DNA of 64,000 nt from Streptomyces sp. NBC_00525 (GCF_036346595.1 NZ_CP107834.1:5022001-5086000), one strand, 5' to 3'; shown: positions 8,701-18,301, counted from the stretch's first letter. The notes: generated by a model from the sequence alone, not told the origin. Program-made: numbers and translations.

Positions 8701-9599
8701 GCGACGTGACAGAAGACGGAGCACGGTCGGCCTCCGCCTCCGAGGACGGCGAGGGCACAGGTAGGAAGGGCGAGAACACCGGTACGGATGCCGAGGGCAC
8801 AGGTGCGGACGGCGAGGACACCGGCAGCGGCGGCAGGAAGAAGAAGGCCCGTCCGTTCTGGCAGGAGCTGCCGCTCCTCATCGGTGTCGCGCTGGTTCTG
8901 GCGCTGCTGATCAAGACATTCCTGGTGCAGGCGTTCTCGATCCCGTCCGACTCGATGCAGAACACGCTCCAGCGGGGCGACCGCGTCCTGGTGGACAAGC
9001 TGACGCCGTGGTTCGGATCGGAGCCGGAGCGCGGCGAGGTCGTCGTCTTCCACGACCCGGACGGCTGGCTCAGGGGCGAACCGACCCCGAACCCCAACGC
9101 CGCGCAGAAGTTCCTGAGCTTCGTCGGGCTGATGCCGTCCGCCGAGGAGAAGGACCTGATCAAGCGGACGATCGCGGTCGGCGGCGACACCGTGGAGTGC
9201 AAGAAGGGCGGCCCGGTCGAGGTCAACGGCAAGGCGCTCGACGAGCCGTACATCTTCCCCGGCAACAGCGCCTGCGACGACATGCCGTTCGGGCCGTTCA
9301 AGGTGCCCGACGGCAAGATCTGGGTCATGGGCGACCACCGCCAGGACTCGGCGGACTCCCGCTACCACACCGACGACGTCAACAAGGGCTTCGTGCCGGT
9401 GAGCCAGGTCGTGGGCCGGGCCATCGTCGTGGCGTGGCCGGTGGACCGCTGGTCGGTGCTGTCCGTCCCGGACACCTTCGACCAGCCGGGCATCAGCGCC
9501 GCCGCCGGGGCCGCACCCGGCGTGCTGGGCCTGGCGGGCGCGCTTCCGCTGGTCCTCCGGCGCAGGAGGAGGCTGACCGCCGGGCGTACTGCCGGGTAG
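8697..9599 (+). CDS. lepB: Type I signal peptidase, copy 4 of 5
   Basis: 300 residues. The GTG overlaps the copy 3 stop (GTGA). Same plan as copy 3: acidic tail, RKKKARPFWQELPLL, transmembrane helix, Ser in SDSMQNTL, Lys in LIKRTIAVGGD, ECKKGG insert, MGDHRQDSADSR and a VLGLAGALPLVLRRRRR end. The N-terminal tail (nt 8740–8840) contains a repeated EGTG…GENTG/GEDTG pattern, suggesting small tandem duplications there. The catalytic regions of copies 3 and 4 are close to identical, while the tails differ. Confidence 0.93.
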   Translation: MSDVTEDGARSASASEDGEGTGRKGENTGTDAEGTGADGEDTGSGGRKKKARPFWQELPLLIGVALVLALLIKTFLVQAFSIPSDSMQNTLQRGDRVLVDKLTPWFGSEPERGEVVVFHDPDGWLRGEPTPNPNAAQKFLSFVGLMPSAEEKDLIKRTIAVGGDTVECKKGGPVEVNGKALDEPYIFPGNSACDDMPFGPFKVPDGKIWVMGDHRQDSADSRYHTDDVNKGFVPVSQVVGRAIVVAWPVDRWSVLSVPDTFDQPGISAAAGAAPGVLGLAGALPLVLRRRRRLTAGRTAG

Positions 9600-9648
9600 G
9601 GTGCCCAGGCGGATCAGCGATTGTCGATCTCCGATGGGGGACGCCGGT

Positions 9649-10398
9649 ATGGGTGCAACAGGTCGTAACGGTGACGGCCGCGGCCGTCTCGGCGCCAGAA
9701 TCTCCGGGGCGGCCGTCGCCCTGGGCTGCGTGCTCTTCCTCGGCGGCTTCGTCTGGGGGGCGCTGGTCTACCGCCCCTACACGGTGCCCACCGGCTCGAT
9801 GTCCCCCACGGTGAACGCGGGGGACAAGGTCCTCGCCCAGCGCGTGGACGGCGACGAGGTCCGGCGCGGTGACGTGGTGGTGTTCACCGACCCGGAGTGG
9901 GGCGACCTGCCCATGGTGAAGCGGATCGTCGGGGTCGGCGGCGACAAGATCGTCTGCTGCGGCGAGGACGGCCGCCTCACGGTCAACGGCATACCCGTGG
10001 ACGAACCGTATCTGCGGTCCTCGGGCCGCGCCTCGGGCCGGGACTTCACCGCCGAGGTCCCCAAGGGCCGGCTCTTCCTCCTGGGCGACGACCGCACGGT
10101 CTCCCTGGACTCGCGCGTGCATCTGGAGGACGCCGCGCACGGCACGGTCCCCCGCGACTCGGTGGAGGCCAGGATCGACGCGGTCGCCTGGCCGTTCGGC
10201 TCCATGATCGGCCGCCCCGAGGCATTCGCCGCGCTGCCGGGCGGCATCTCGTCCGCCGGGCCGCTGAGGCTCCAGCTGACGGCCATGGGCGTGGGCGTGG
10301 TCCTGATCTTCGGCGGGGCGGTGTACGGCCCGCTCGCGGCCCGTGCCGCCCGGCCCCCGCGGAACGCGAAGCCCGGGGTGGCCGCCGGTGCCCGCTGA
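9649..10398 (+). CDS. lepB: Type I signal peptidase, copy 5 of 5 (SipZ position)
   Basis: 249 residues from ATG 9649, which has GGGGG 9 bases upstream. ATG 9634 and GTG 9601 are in-frame alternatives. Transmembrane helix near residues 15–38 (AAVALGCVLFLGGFVWGALV), Ser in PTGSMSPTV, Lys in MVKRIVGVGGD, LGDDRTVSLDSR. It ends with a clear second transmembrane helix (LTAMGVGVVLIFGGAVYGPLA). More divergent than copies 3 and 4. It overlaps the NUDIX gene start, matching the sipZ–mutT arrangement known from S. lividans. Confidence 0.92.
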   Translation: MGATGRNGDGRGRLGARISGAAVALGCVLFLGGFVWGALVYRPYTVPTGSMSPTVNAGDKVLAQRVDGDEVRRGDVVVFTDPEWGDLPMVKRIVGVGGDKIVCCGEDGRLTVNGIPVDEPYLRSSGRASGRDFTAEVPKGRLFLLGDDRTVSLDSRVHLEDAAHGTVPRDSVEARIDAVAWPFGSMIGRPEAFAALPGGISSAGPLRLQLTAMGVGVVLIFGGAVYGPLAARAARPPRNAKPGVAAGAR

Positions 10399-10876
10399 GA
10401 TGCGCCGGGCCGCCCGTCTGGTGCTCCTCGACCCGGACGACCGCGTGCTGCTGATGCACGGCTTCGAACCGGAGGACCCGTCCCGCACCTGGTGGTTCAC
10501 GCCGGGCGGCGGCCTGGAGGACGGCGAGACCCTGGAGCGGGCCGCGCTGCGCGAGCTGGCCGAGGAGACCGGGATCACCGCCGTCGAACTGGGTCCGGTG
10601 ATCTGGCGGCGCCACTGCTCCTTCCCCTTCGACGGCCGGCGCTGGGAGCAGGACGAGTGGTACTTCCTGGCCCGTACGGCACAGACCGCCACGGACACCA
10701 GCGGCCATACATGGCTGGAACGCCGCAGTGTCACGGGGTTGAGGTGGTGGACCTCCGCCGAACTGTCGTCGGCCCGTGAGACGGTGTACCCGACCGGGCT
10801 CGCCGACCTGCTCCGGAGGCTGCTCGACGAGGGTCCTCCGCGTACGCCGGTGGTCCTGGCCCCCGAAAGCGCCTGA
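10388..10876 (+). CDS. NUDIX hydrolase (MutT-like)
   Basis: 162-residue hydrolase for nucleoside-diphosphate-linked compounds. The Nudix box is intact at about residues 42–64: GGGLEDGETLERAALRELAEE followed by TGI. The precise substrate is unknown. GTG 10388 lies inside the end of the fifth signal peptidase gene; ATG 10400, just after that stop, is an alternative. Likely co-transcribed with signal peptidase 5. Confidence 0.88.
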   Translation: MPAEMRRAARLVLLDPDDRVLLMHGFEPEDPSRTWWFTPGGGLEDGETLERAALRELAEETGITAVELGPVIWRRHCSFPFDGRRWEQDEWYFLARTAQTATDTSGHTWLERRSVTGLRWWTSAELSSARETVYPTGLADLLRRLLDEGPPRTPVVLAPESA

Positions 10877-10939
10877 GCGGCCGGGGCGCCGGAGCCTGGC
10901 GCACAATGGGGAAACGCACGGCTGAAGGGGAACATGCCA

Positions 10940-11248
10940 ATGAGCGCCGAGGACCTCGAGAAGTACGAGACCGAGATGGAGCTGAAGCTCTACCGGGAGT
11001 ACCGCGATGTCGTCGGTCTGTTCAAATACGTGATCGAGACCGAACGGCGCTTCTACCTCACCAACGACTACGAGATGCAGGTGCACTCGGTCCAGGGCGA
11101 GGTGTTCTTCGAGGTGTCCATGGCGGACGCCTGGGTCTGGGACATGTACCGGCCGGCCCGGTTCGTGAAGCAGGTACGCGTCCTCACGTTCAAGGACGTC
11201 AACATCGAGGAGCTGAACAAGAGCGATCTCGAACTCCCGGGAGGCTGA
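10940..11248 (+). CDS. DUF2469 family conserved actinobacterial protein
   Basis: 102-residue protein of unknown function, highly conserved in Actinobacteria: MSAEDLEKYETEMELKLYRE, then FKYVIETERRFYLTN and WDMYRPARFVKQVRVLTFKDVN. No transmembrane segment or known catalytic motif. ATG 10940 is preferred over ATG 10934 because AAGGGG (10925–10930) is better spaced. A CACAAT element at 10902–10907 could be the -10 box. Confidence 0.9.
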   Translation: MSAEDLEKYETEMELKLYREYRDVVGLFKYVIETERRFYLTNDYEMQVHSVQGEVFFEVSMADAWVWDMYRPARFVKQVRVLTFKDVNIEELNKSDLELPGG

Positions 11249-11368
11249 GCCCTCCGAGGGGGCCAGCCGCTTCCGGGTGGCTGAGTTTTCCACAATCGCC
11301 CGGCTGTCCACCAAGATCAACTGAAGTGGGGCGAACGCGTCAGAGTCGGTGCCGGAGGTGGTGCCGAG

Positions 11369-11728
11369 ATGAACGCACGGGGAGCTCTCGGGCGGTACGG
11401 CGAGGATCTGGCGGTACGGCTGCTGACCGGGGCCGGCATGTCCGTACTGGAACGGAACTGGCGTTGCCGCGCCGGTGAGATCGACATCGTCGCGATGGAC
11501 GGCGACGCGCTCGTGGTCTGCGAGGTGAAGACCCGCAGGAAGGGCGCGTTCGAGCATCCGATGGCCGCGGTCGGCCCGGCCAAGGCCGACCGGCTGCGGC
11601 GGCTGGCCGCGCTCTGGCTGGAGCGGCACGGCGGCCCGCCGCCCGGCGGAGTCCGCATCGACCTGGTCGGTGTGGTGCTCCCCGAGCGCGGCGCGCCCCT
11701 GGCCGAGCATGTGCGGGGGGTGGCCTGA
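11369..11728 (+). CDS. YraN/UPF0102 family nuclease-fold protein
   Basis: 119 residues with the restriction-endonuclease-like core of the YraN family: [17 protein letters not shown], then [16 protein letters not shown], giving the E…D…ExK residues. Its role is unknown, though it is often next to comM/dprA. It overlaps the ComM-like gene by one base (TGATG). The 120-base gap upstream has no clear hairpin. Confidence 0.92.
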   Translation: MNARGALGRYGEDLAVRLLTGAGMSVLERNWRCRAGEIDIVAMDGDALVVCEVKTRRKGAFEHPMAAVGPAKADRLRRLAALWLERHGGPPPGGVRIDLVGVVLPERGAPLAEHVRGVA

Positions 11729-13353
11729 TGGGGTTCGCGCGTGCCTGTGCGGTGGCCCTGGTGGGCGTCGAGGGCGTGGTGGTGGAGGTCCAGGCCGACC
11801 TGGAGGCCGGGGTGGCGGCGTTCACCCTGGTCGGGCTGCCGGACAAGAGCCTGGTGGAGAGCCGGGACCGGGTCAGGGCGGCCGTGGTGAACTCCGGGGC
11901 CCAGTGGCCGCAGAAGAAGCTCACCGTGGGGCTCTCCCCGGCGTCGGTGCCCAAGGCCGGCTCGGGTTTCGATCTCGCCGTGGCGTGCGCCGTGCTCGGT
12001 GCGGCGGAGCGGATCGACCCGGCGGCGATCGACGACGTGGTGATGATCGGCGAGCTGGGGCTGGACGGCCGGGTGCGGCCGGTACGGGGCGTGCTGCCCG
12101 CCGTCCTGGCGGCGGCCGACGCCGGCTACCGGCAGGTGGTGGTCCCGGAGCAGACGGCGGGCGAGGCGGCCCTGGTGCCCGGCGTCTCCGTGCTCGGGGT
12201 GCGCAGCCTGCGCCAGCTCATCGCCGTGCTCTGCGACGAACCGGTGCCCGACGAACAGCGGGCCGGCGCGGAGGGCCGCCCCGATCCCATGCTGGCCGGT
12301 CTCATGGTGCCCGGCGCCGGACTGGGCACCGGGCTCGCCAGGGGAGCCGCGGGGGCCGAGGGCGCCCGGCCGGACCTGGCGGACGTGGCGGGCCAGGAGC
12401 GGGCCCGCAAGGCGCTGGAGATCGCCGCGGCCGGCGGCCACCATCTGCTGCTGACCGGCCCGCCGGGGGCCGGCAAGACCATGCTGGCCGAGCGCCTGCC
12501 CGCGATCCTGCCGCCGCTCACCCGGCAGGAGTCCCTCGAAGTGACCGCGGTCCACTCGGTGGCCGGCATCCTGCCGCCGGGCGAGCCGCTGGTCTCCCGC
12601 GCGCCGTACTGCGCCCCGCACCACTCGGCGACCATGCAGTCGCTGGTCGGCGGGGGCAACGGGCTGCCGAGGCCGGGCGCGGTCTCCCTGGCGCACCGCG
12701 GCATTCTCTTCCTGGACGAGGCGCCGGAGTTCTCCGTGAAGACGCTGGACGCGCTGCGCCAGCCGCTGGAGTCCGGGCACGTCGTGGTGGCGCGCAGCGC
12801 CGGGGTGGTGCGGCTGCCGGCCCGGTTCCTGATGGTGCTGGCCGCCAATCCGTGCCCGTGCGGGCGGCACAGCCTGAACGGGGGCGGCTGCGAGTGCCCG
12901 CCGTCCGCGGTGCGGCGATATCAGGCCAGGCTCTCCGGGCCGCTGCTCGACCGGGTGGACCTGCGGGTGGCCGTCGATTCGGTCACGCGGGAGGACCTGA
13001 TGGGCCGGGGCGGCCGGGGCGAATCCACCGAGACCGTCGCCGCCCGCGTGCGGGAGGCCAGGGAGCGGGCGGCCGAGCGGCTGACGGGCACGCCGTGGAC
13101 GACCAACAGCGAGGTGCCCGGCCACGAGCTGCGGACCCGGCTGGCGGCGGTCCCCGGCGCGCTGCACGCGGCCGAGCGCGACATGGAACGCGGGCTGCTC
13201 ACCGCGCGCGGCCTGGACCGGGTGCTGCGGGTGGCCTGGACGGTGGCGGACCTGCGCGGCGCGGCCCGCCCGGACGCCTCGGACATCGCGGCGGCCCTCG
13301 AACTGCGCAGCGGCATCCCGCGCGGGGTCCCGCTGGGAGCGGGGGCGCCGTGA
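11728..13353 (+). CDS. ComM/YifB family Mg-chelatase-like AAA+ ATPase
   Basis: 541 residues. N-terminal Lon-like/ChlI domain (residues 1–170), then an AAA+ module with Walker A GPPGAGKTM (about residues 244–252), Walker B ILFLDEAPEF and the zinc-like LAANPCPCG motif. C-terminal Mg_chelatase_C domain. In naturally competent bacteria ComM is a branch-migration helicase for integrating incoming DNA; its role in Streptomyces is unproven. Coupled to yraN upstream and to dprA downstream (GTGA overlap). Confidence 0.93.
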   Translation: MGFARACAVALVGVEGVVVEVQADLEAGVAAFTLVGLPDKSLVESRDRVRAAVVNSGAQWPQKKLTVGLSPASVPKAGSGFDLAVACAVLGAAERIDPAAIDDVVMIGELGLDGRVRPVRGVLPAVLAAADAGYRQVVVPEQTAGEAALVPGVSVLGVRSLRQLIAVLCDEPVPDEQRAGAEGRPDPMLAGLMVPGAGLGTGLARGAAGAEGARPDLADVAGQERARKALEIAAAGGHHLLLTGPPGAGKTMLAERLPAILPPLTRQESLEVTAVHSVAGILPPGEPLVSRAPYCAPHHSATMQSLVGGGNGLPRPGAVSLAHRGILFLDEAPEFSVKTLDALRQPLESGHVVVARSAGVVRLPARFLMVLAANPCPCGRHSLNGGGCECPPSAVRRYQARLSGPLLDRVDLRVAVDSVTREDLMGRGGRGESTETVAARVREARERAAERLTGTPWTTNSEVPGHELRTRLAAVPGALHAAERDMERGLLTARGLDRVLRVAWTVADLRGAARPDASDIAAALELRSGIPRGVPLGAGAP

Positions 13354-14579
13354 GGGCCGAGGGGGCGCGGGCGCCGGACGGGGGTTCGGGTGCGCACGGT
13401 GCGCACGGTTGCGGGGCGGGTCTCGTGGGGGAGGAGGAGCGGCTCGCCCGTGCGGCGCTGAGCCGGGTGCTGGAGCCGGGGGACGAGCGGGGCGGCCGGT
13501 GGCTGCGGGAGTGCGGGGCGGTCGGACTGTGGCGGCGGATCAGGGACGCGGCCGGTGAGGCGGAGCGGCTGCGCGGGATGACGGTGCGGCGGCTGGCCGG
13601 CTACCGGCTGCGGGCCGCCGGGGCCGACCCGGAGCGGGACCTGGCGCGGGTCGCGGCGATGGGCGGGCGCTTCGTCTGCCCCGGAGACCGGGAATGGCCG
13701 ACCCAGCTCGACGACCTGGCGGACGCCCGGCCGACCGGGCTGTGGGTGCGCGGCCGTCCCGACCTGCGGCTGTGGGCGCTGCGCTCGGTCGCCGTGGTCG
13801 GCGCCCGCGCCTGCACCCCGTACGGGGCGCACATGGCGGCGACGCTGGGCGCGGGGCTCGCGGAGCGGGGCTGGGTGGTGGTGTCGGGCGCCGCGTTCGG
13901 AGTGGACGGGGCGGCCCACCGGGGTGCGCTGGCCGCGGGCGGCGCCACGATGGCGGTGCTGGCCTGCGGGGTGGACGTGCCCTATCCGCGCGGGCATGCC
14001 GAGCTGATCGGGCGGGTGGCCGGGCAGGGGCTCGTCCTCGGGGAACTGCCGCCCTCCGAGCACCCGACGCGGAGCAGGTTCGTCCTGCGGAACAGGGTGA
14101 TCGCCGCGCTGACGCGGGGGACGGTCGTCGTGGAGGCCGAGTACCGCAGCGGCTCCCTGGTCACGGCGCGCGTCGCCCAGCGGCTCGGGCGGTTCACCAT
14201 GGGCGTTCCCGGCCCGGCGACCAGCGGGCTGTCGGCGGGCGTGCACGAACTCCTGCGCGACCAGGCCGTCCTGGTCACGGACGCGGCCGAAGTGGCCGAA
14301 CTGGTGGGGGACATCGGGGACCTCGCGCCCGCCAGGAGCGGCCCGGTGCTCGCGCGGGACCTGCTGGAAACCGTCGCCGCGCGGGTGCTCGACGCACTGC
14401 CGGGCCGGGGCTCCGCCGATGCCAGGGAGGTGGCGCGCGCGGCAGGGACGAGCGCCGATGAAGCCCTCGCCAAGTTGTACGAACTCCACTCACTGGGGTT
14501 CGTAGAACGCCAGGGCGAAGGCTGGAGGTTGACGCGGCGGCGGACTTGCCGGGACGACGCGCGGCGAGGCGGTTCTTGA
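13350..14579 (+). CDS. dprA: DNA-processing protein DprA
   Basis: 409 residues from the GTG that overlaps the comM stop; the same frame stays open much further upstream, but only as a comM shadow. The Rossmann-like domain shows VGARACTPYG, SGAAFGVDGAAH, LACGVDVPYPRGH and the RSRFVLRNRVIAALT motif of single-strand-DNA-binding DprA. The C-terminal winged-helix-like part ends ALAKLYELHSLGFVERQGEGW. In other bacteria it loads RecA on incoming DNA. Last gene of the yraN–comM–dprA operon. Confidence 0.94.
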   Translation: MRAEGARAPDGGSGAHGAHGCGAGLVGEEERLARAALSRVLEPGDERGGRWLRECGAVGLWRRIRDAAGEAERLRGMTVRRLAGYRLRAAGADPERDLARVAAMGGRFVCPGDREWPTQLDDLADARPTGLWVRGRPDLRLWALRSVAVVGARACTPYGAHMAATLGAGLAERGWVVVSGAAFGVDGAAHRGALAAGGATMAVLACGVDVPYPRGHAELIGRVAGQGLVLGELPPSEHPTRSRFVLRNRVIAALTRGTVVVEAEYRSGSLVTARVAQRLGRFTMGVPGPATSGLSAGVHELLRDQAVLVTDAAEVAELVGDIGDLAPARSGPVLARDLLETVAARVLDALPGRGSADAREVARAAGTSADEALAKLYELHSLGFVERQGEGWRLTRRRTCRDDARRGGS

Positions 14580-14867
14580 CCTGGGGCATTCGGGTGAAAA
14601 GGTGATGCCGATGACCTCGGCGGACGCTTCCACGGTGGCTCCGGGGCCGGTGCCTGCGGCGACGGCCCCGTGCGCCCGGTGCGTCCGCACCCCCACGGGC
14701 TGTCATGTCCGCAGCCAGGTCGCGCGCCGTGTCCGCGCTCCCGCGAGCACACGGTCCCCATCCTCTATCCTGCGCGCACCGCGACAACTCAGTCACGCTA
14801 CGCTCACAAGGATTCCGCCCCAGAGACAAGTCCCAGCACTTCACGGCAGAACGGCTCAAGGCACCAC
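14580..14867 (+). promoter_or_regulatory. whiG upstream region
   Basis: 288 bases between dprA and whiG. Several long frames cross it, but none has coding character. It should contain the whiG promoter. CTCAAGG (14855–14861) is the only plausible ribosome site before the ATG. No strong hairpin was seen. Confidence 0.45.
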
Positions 14868-15704
14868 ATGCCCCAGCACACCTCCGGGTCTGACCGCGCG
14901 GCAGTACCACCGGCTGCGCGTGGCACTGTGCGCCCTCCCGCCCCGTCCTCGCTCGACGAGTTGTGGCGTTCGTACAAGACGACGGGCGACGGACGGCTGC
15001 GGGAGCAGCTGATCCTGCACTACTCGCCCCTGGTGAAGTACGTCGCCGGACGGGTGAGCGTGGGCCTGCCGTCCAACGTCGAGCAGGCGGACTTCGTCTC
15101 GTCCGGGGTGTTCGGGCTGATCGACGCGATCGAGAAGTTCGACATCGAGCGGGCCATCAAGTTCGAGACGTACGCGATCACCCGCATCCGCGGCGCGATG
15201 ATCGACGAACTCCGGGCGCTCGACTGGATTCCGCGCTCCGTGCGGCAGAAGGCCCGCGCCGTCGAGCGCGCCTACGCCACGCTGGAGGCGCAGCTGCGCC
15301 GCACCCCGTCCGAGGCGGAGGTGGCCGCCGAGATGGACGTCACGCTCGACGAACTGCACGCGGTTTTCAGCCAGTTGTCGCTGGCCAACGTGGTGGCCCT
15401 GGAGGAGCTGCTCCATGTGGGCGGCGAGGGCGGCGACCGGCTGAGCCTGATGGACACGCTGGAGGACACCGCCGCCGACGACCCGGTGGAGGTGGCGGAG
15501 GACCGGGAGCTGAGACGGCTGCTCGCCAGGGCGATCAACACCCTCCCGGAGCGCGAGAAGACCGTCGTCACGCTGTACTACTACGAGGGCCTGACCCTCG
15601 CCGAGATCGGCAACGTCCTCGGGGTCACCGAGAGCCGGGTCAGTCAGATCCACACCAAGTCGGTGCTCCAGCTCCGCGCGAAGCTGGCGGACGCCGGCCG
15701 CTGA
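14868..15704 (+). CDS. whiG: RNA polymerase sigma factor WhiG
   Basis: 278-residue FliA/SigD-type sigma factor that starts the spore-formation programme in aerial hyphae of Streptomyces. Region 1.2–2 includes [27 protein letters not shown] and [26 protein letters not shown]. Region 3 has [11 protein letters not shown]. Region 4 is a helix–turn–helix ending [17 protein letters not shown]. Length matches the known protein (about 280). ATG 14868 is chosen because upstream in-frame sequence has no family resemblance. Family knowledge: WhiG is held by the anti-sigma RsiG with c-di-GMP and activates whiH and whiI. Confidence 0.95.
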   Translation: MPQHTSGSDRAAVPPAARGTVRPPAPSSLDELWRSYKTTGDGRLREQLILHYSPLVKYVAGRVSVGLPSNVEQADFVSSGVFGLIDAIEKFDIERAIKFETYAITRIRGAMIDELRALDWIPRSVRQKARAVERAYATLEAQLRRTPSEAEVAAEMDVTLDELHAVFSQLSLANVVALEELLHVGGEGGDRLSLMDTLEDTAADDPVEVAEDRELRRLLARAINTLPEREKTVVTLYYYEGLTLAEIGNVLGVTESRVSQIHTKSVLQLRAKLADAGR

Positions 15705-15771
15705 GCGCGCCGGTTCGGCCTGCCGGGCGCTCGCGCACCCGCGGCGGCCGCCGTCGCCGTAAAGTGGAGGC

Positions 15772-16371
15772 GTGCCCAGGATTCGAGCGGCCTCCGTGGC
15801 CGAGCACCGGACCATGCAGCGCGGCGCCCTCCTGGACGCAGCGCGCTCCCTGCTGTCCGAAGGGGGCACCGAAGCGCTGACCTTCCCCGCTCTCGCCGAA
15901 CGCACGGGCCTCGCCAGATCCTCCGTCTACGAGTACTTCCGCTCCCGCGCCGCCGTCGTCGAGGAGCTGTGCGCCGTCGACTTCCCCGTCTGGGCGGCCG
16001 AGGTGGAGAGCGCGATGGAGCGCGCCGGGACGCCGGAGGAGAAGATCGAGGCGTACGTCCGGCGCCAGCTCGACCTCGTCGGCGACCGGCGCCACCGCGC
16101 GGTGGTCGCGATCTCCGCCGGCGAGCTGGACGCGGGCGCCCGCGAGAAGATCCGGGCCGCGCACGGCGGGCTGATCGCCATGATCGTCGAGGCCCTCGGG
16201 GATCTGGGCCACCAGGAGCCCCGCCTCGCGGCCATGCTGCTCCAGGGCTCCGTGGACGCGGCCGTCCGGCGCATCGAGCTGAGCGTCGCCGAGGAGCCCG
16301 GGGTCATCGCCGACACCGTCGTCGCCATGATCCTCGACGGCGTCCGGGGCGCCCCCCGCGCCGGGAGCTGA
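15772..16371 (+). CDS. TetR/AcrR family regulator
   Basis: 199 residues. N-terminal helix–turn–helix [20 protein letters not shown] then [18 protein letters not shown], typical of TetR proteins. The C-terminal ligand domain is helical and not recognisable. GTG start; GGAGG sits very close (15766–15770) and TAAAGT at 15760–15765 looks like a -10 box, so the mRNA may have almost no leader. The convergent M23-like frame reads antisense through this gene's 3' three-quarters. Target and ligand unknown. Confidence 0.88.
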   Translation: MPRIRAASVAEHRTMQRGALLDAARSLLSEGGTEALTFPALAERTGLARSSVYEYFRSRAAVVEELCAVDFPVWAAEVESAMERAGTPEEKIEAYVRRQLDLVGDRRHRAVVAISAGELDAGAREKIRAAHGGLIAMIVEALGDLGHQEPRLAAMLLQGSVDAAVRRIELSVAEEPGVIADTVVAMILDGVRGAPRAGS

Positions 16372-17105
16372 CACCGGCGCCGCCGCCACCGCACGGCGAA
16401 CCCCACCAGCACCGCGGGCACCGCACCCCCACGCCCACCGGAAACCGCCCCCGGCACCGCCCTCGCGCCCGCCCCCGCTTCCGCACCGCCGACGATCTGC
16501 GCAGCGCCCACCGGCACCCCCGCACCCGCCCCCGGCACCGGTACGCCGAACACCGGCAGCAGGCGGGACGGGCCCCGGCGCAGCAGGCCCGGCGGCAGCA
16601 GCGACAGCGGGTCCAGGTACGCCCGCCCCCGGCGCAGCCCCCAGTGCAGGCAGCCCGACGCGCAGTGGAACGGCCCCGCCGCCAGCACGGCCACCACCTG
16701 CCCCGCCACGACCTCGTCGCCCTCCGCGACCAGCGGCCGCACCGGCTCGTACGTGGTCCGCAGCGGCGGGTCGCCCGTACCGGCCAGCTCCACCGAGAGC
16801 ACCCCGCGCCCGGCGACCGCGCCCGCGAACGAGACCCGGCCCGCGGCGGCGGCCAGCACCTCGGTGCCCGGCGCGGCGGCCAGGTCCACGCCCCGGTGCC
16901 CGGGCCCGTACGGACCGGCCGGCGGCTCCCAGCCCCGTACCACCGAGGGCCGCCCCGCCAGCGGCCAGCCGCGCTCCCCGCCGTCCGCACGGGCGGTCCC
17001 GGCCGAGGCGGCGCCCCACACCGCAAGCGCGGCGAGCACGACGACCAGGACCCGCCACCGGCGCGCCGGGCTCCGGGCAGCCGCCCGGTCCGTTGTGATT
17101 CCCAT
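15927..17105 (-). CDS. Secreted M23 (LytM)-family peptidase-like protein, with doubtful 3' end
   Basis: The start [20 protein letters not shown] leads into a signal peptide ending ARA/DG. The LytM domain (about residues 55–160) has [22 protein letters not shown] and the closing [10 protein letters not shown]; the usual first His of the final HxH is Cys here, so zinc binding may be altered. After about residue 240 the frame has no stop and runs 445 bases antisense through the TetR gene, giving 392 residues in total. The natural protein may be shorter if a frameshift is present. Divergent from rpsB. Confidence 0.65.
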   Translation of the reverse strand: MGITTDRAAARSPARRWRVLVVVLAALAVWGAASAGTARADGGERGWPLAGRPSVVRGWEPPAGPYGPGHRGVDLAAAPGTEVLAAAAGRVSFAGAVAGRGVLSVELAGTGDPPLRTTYEPVRPLVAEGDEVVAGQVVAVLAAGPFHCASGCLHWGLRRGRAYLDPLSLLPPGLLRRGPSRLLPVFGVPVPGAGAGVPVGAAQIVGGAEAGAGARAVPGAVSGGRGGAVPAVLVGFAVRWRRRRCQLPARGAPRTPSRIMATTVSAMTPGSSATLSSMRRTAASTEPWSSMAARRGSWWPRSPRASTIMAISPPCAARIFSRAPASSSPAEIATTARWRRSPTRSSWRRTYASIFSSGVPARSIALSTSAAQTGKSTAHSSSTTAARERKYS

Positions 17106-17260
17106 GGCACCACCGTCCCCCGGCGCCCCCGATCGCGGGGACCACGGCCCGGATCTGTGGACGACCAGGCGGTTGTGGACAGCGCCGTCACCCGGCACCC
17201 GGACGGTCCCGTACACTTCTTCTGGCGATCCGGGTCACCGGGTCGACTTCGCACGCCCCG

Positions 17261-17284
17261 CCACCACCCGCTCAGCGGTGGTGG
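17261..17284 (+). promoter_or_regulatory. Hairpin in the rpsB leader
   Basis: Perfect 8-bp inverted repeat CCACCACC/GGTGGTGG with an 8-nt loop, about 100 bases before rpsB. A TACACT element at 17212–17217 is a possible -10 box, which would place the hairpin inside the 5' leader. It could be a protein-binding leader element, but no experimental link is implied. Confidence 0.4.
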
Positions 17285-17381
17285 CCGCGCCTCTCGGTCC
17301 CTCGTGGCACGGCGCACCGGGGCGTCAGGCGCGACAGCAACCCCGCTGCCGCGACAACCGAGCACCTCAAGGAGTACGGCC

Positions 17382-18284
17382 ATGGCCGTCGTCACGATGC
17401 GGGAGCTGCTGGAAAGCGGCGTCCACTTCGGTCACCAGACCCGTCGCTGGAACCCGAAGATGAAGCGCTTCATCTTCACCGAGCGCAACGGCATCTACAT
17501 CATCGACCTGCTCCAGTCGCTGTCGTACATCGACCGCGCCTACGAGTTCGTCAAGGAGACCGTCGCGCACGGCGGCTCCATCATGTTCGTGGGTACGAAG
17601 AAGCAGGCCCAGGAGGCCATCGCCGAGCAGGCGACGCGCGTCGGCATGCCGTACGTCAACCAGCGCTGGCTGGGTGGCATGCTCACCAACTTCTCCACCG
17701 TCTACAAGCGCCTCCAGCGCCTGAAGGAGCTGGAGCTCATCGACTTCGAGGACGTGGCCGCCTCCGGCCTCACCAAGAAGGAGCTCCTGGTCCTCTCGCG
17801 CGAGAAGGCCAAGCTGGAGAAGACCCTCGGTGGTATCCGCGAGATGCAGAAGGTGCCGAGCGCCGTCTGGGTCGTCGACACCAAGAAGGAGCACATCGCC
17901 GTCGGTGAGGCGCGCAAGCTCCACATCCCGGTCGTCGCGATCCTCGACACCAACTGCGACCCCGACGAGGTCGACTACAAGATTCCGGGCAACGACGACG
18001 CGATCCGCTCCGTCACCCTGCTCACCCGCGTGATCGCCGACGCCGTCGCCGAGGGCCTCATCGCCCGCTCCGGCGCCGCGACCGGCGACTCGAAGCCGGG
18101 CGAGAAGGCCGCCGGCGAGCCGCTCGCCGAGTGGGAGCGTGACCTGCTCGAGGGCGACAAGAAGGCCGACGCCGAGGTGCAGTCCTCCGTCGAGACCGAG
18201 AAGGACGCCGCCGCCGACGCCAAGCCCGAGGCCATCGCCGCCGAGCAGGCCGAGGCCCCGGCCGCGGACGCCGAGCAGGGCTGA
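17382..18284 (+). CDS. rpsB: 30S ribosomal protein S2
   Basis: 300 residues, starting [26 protein letters not shown], with the signature [14 protein letters not shown] and [24 protein letters not shown] long acidic/Ala-rich tail after residue 230 is typical of Streptomyces. AAGGAG lies 8 bases before the ATG. First gene of the rpsB–tsf operon. Confidence 0.97.
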   Translation: MAVVTMRELLESGVHFGHQTRRWNPKMKRFIFTERNGIYIIDLLQSLSYIDRAYEFVKETVAHGGSIMFVGTKKQAQEAIAEQATRVGMPYVNQRWLGGMLTNFSTVYKRLQRLKELELIDFEDVAASGLTKKELLVLSREKAKLEKTLGGIREMQKVPSAVWVVDTKKEHIAVGEARKLHIPVVAILDTNCDPDEVDYKIPGNDDAIRSVTLLTRVIADAVAEGLIARSGAATGDSKPGEKAAGEPLAEWERDLLEGDKKADAEVQSSVETEKDAAADAKPEAIAAEQAEAPAADAEQG

Positions 18285-18301
18285 CACCCGTCACGGCTGA
18301 A

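Noticed and set aside
11670..14579. A single 969-residue protein covering comM and dprA
   Set aside because: The first two thirds are the wrong frame of comM; DprA similarity begins at 13350 with a coupled GTG.
14602..15012. A 136-residue frame upstream of whiG
   Set aside because: It overlaps the whiG start in another frame and shows Arg/Pro/Ser-rich composition without a ribosome site or domain.
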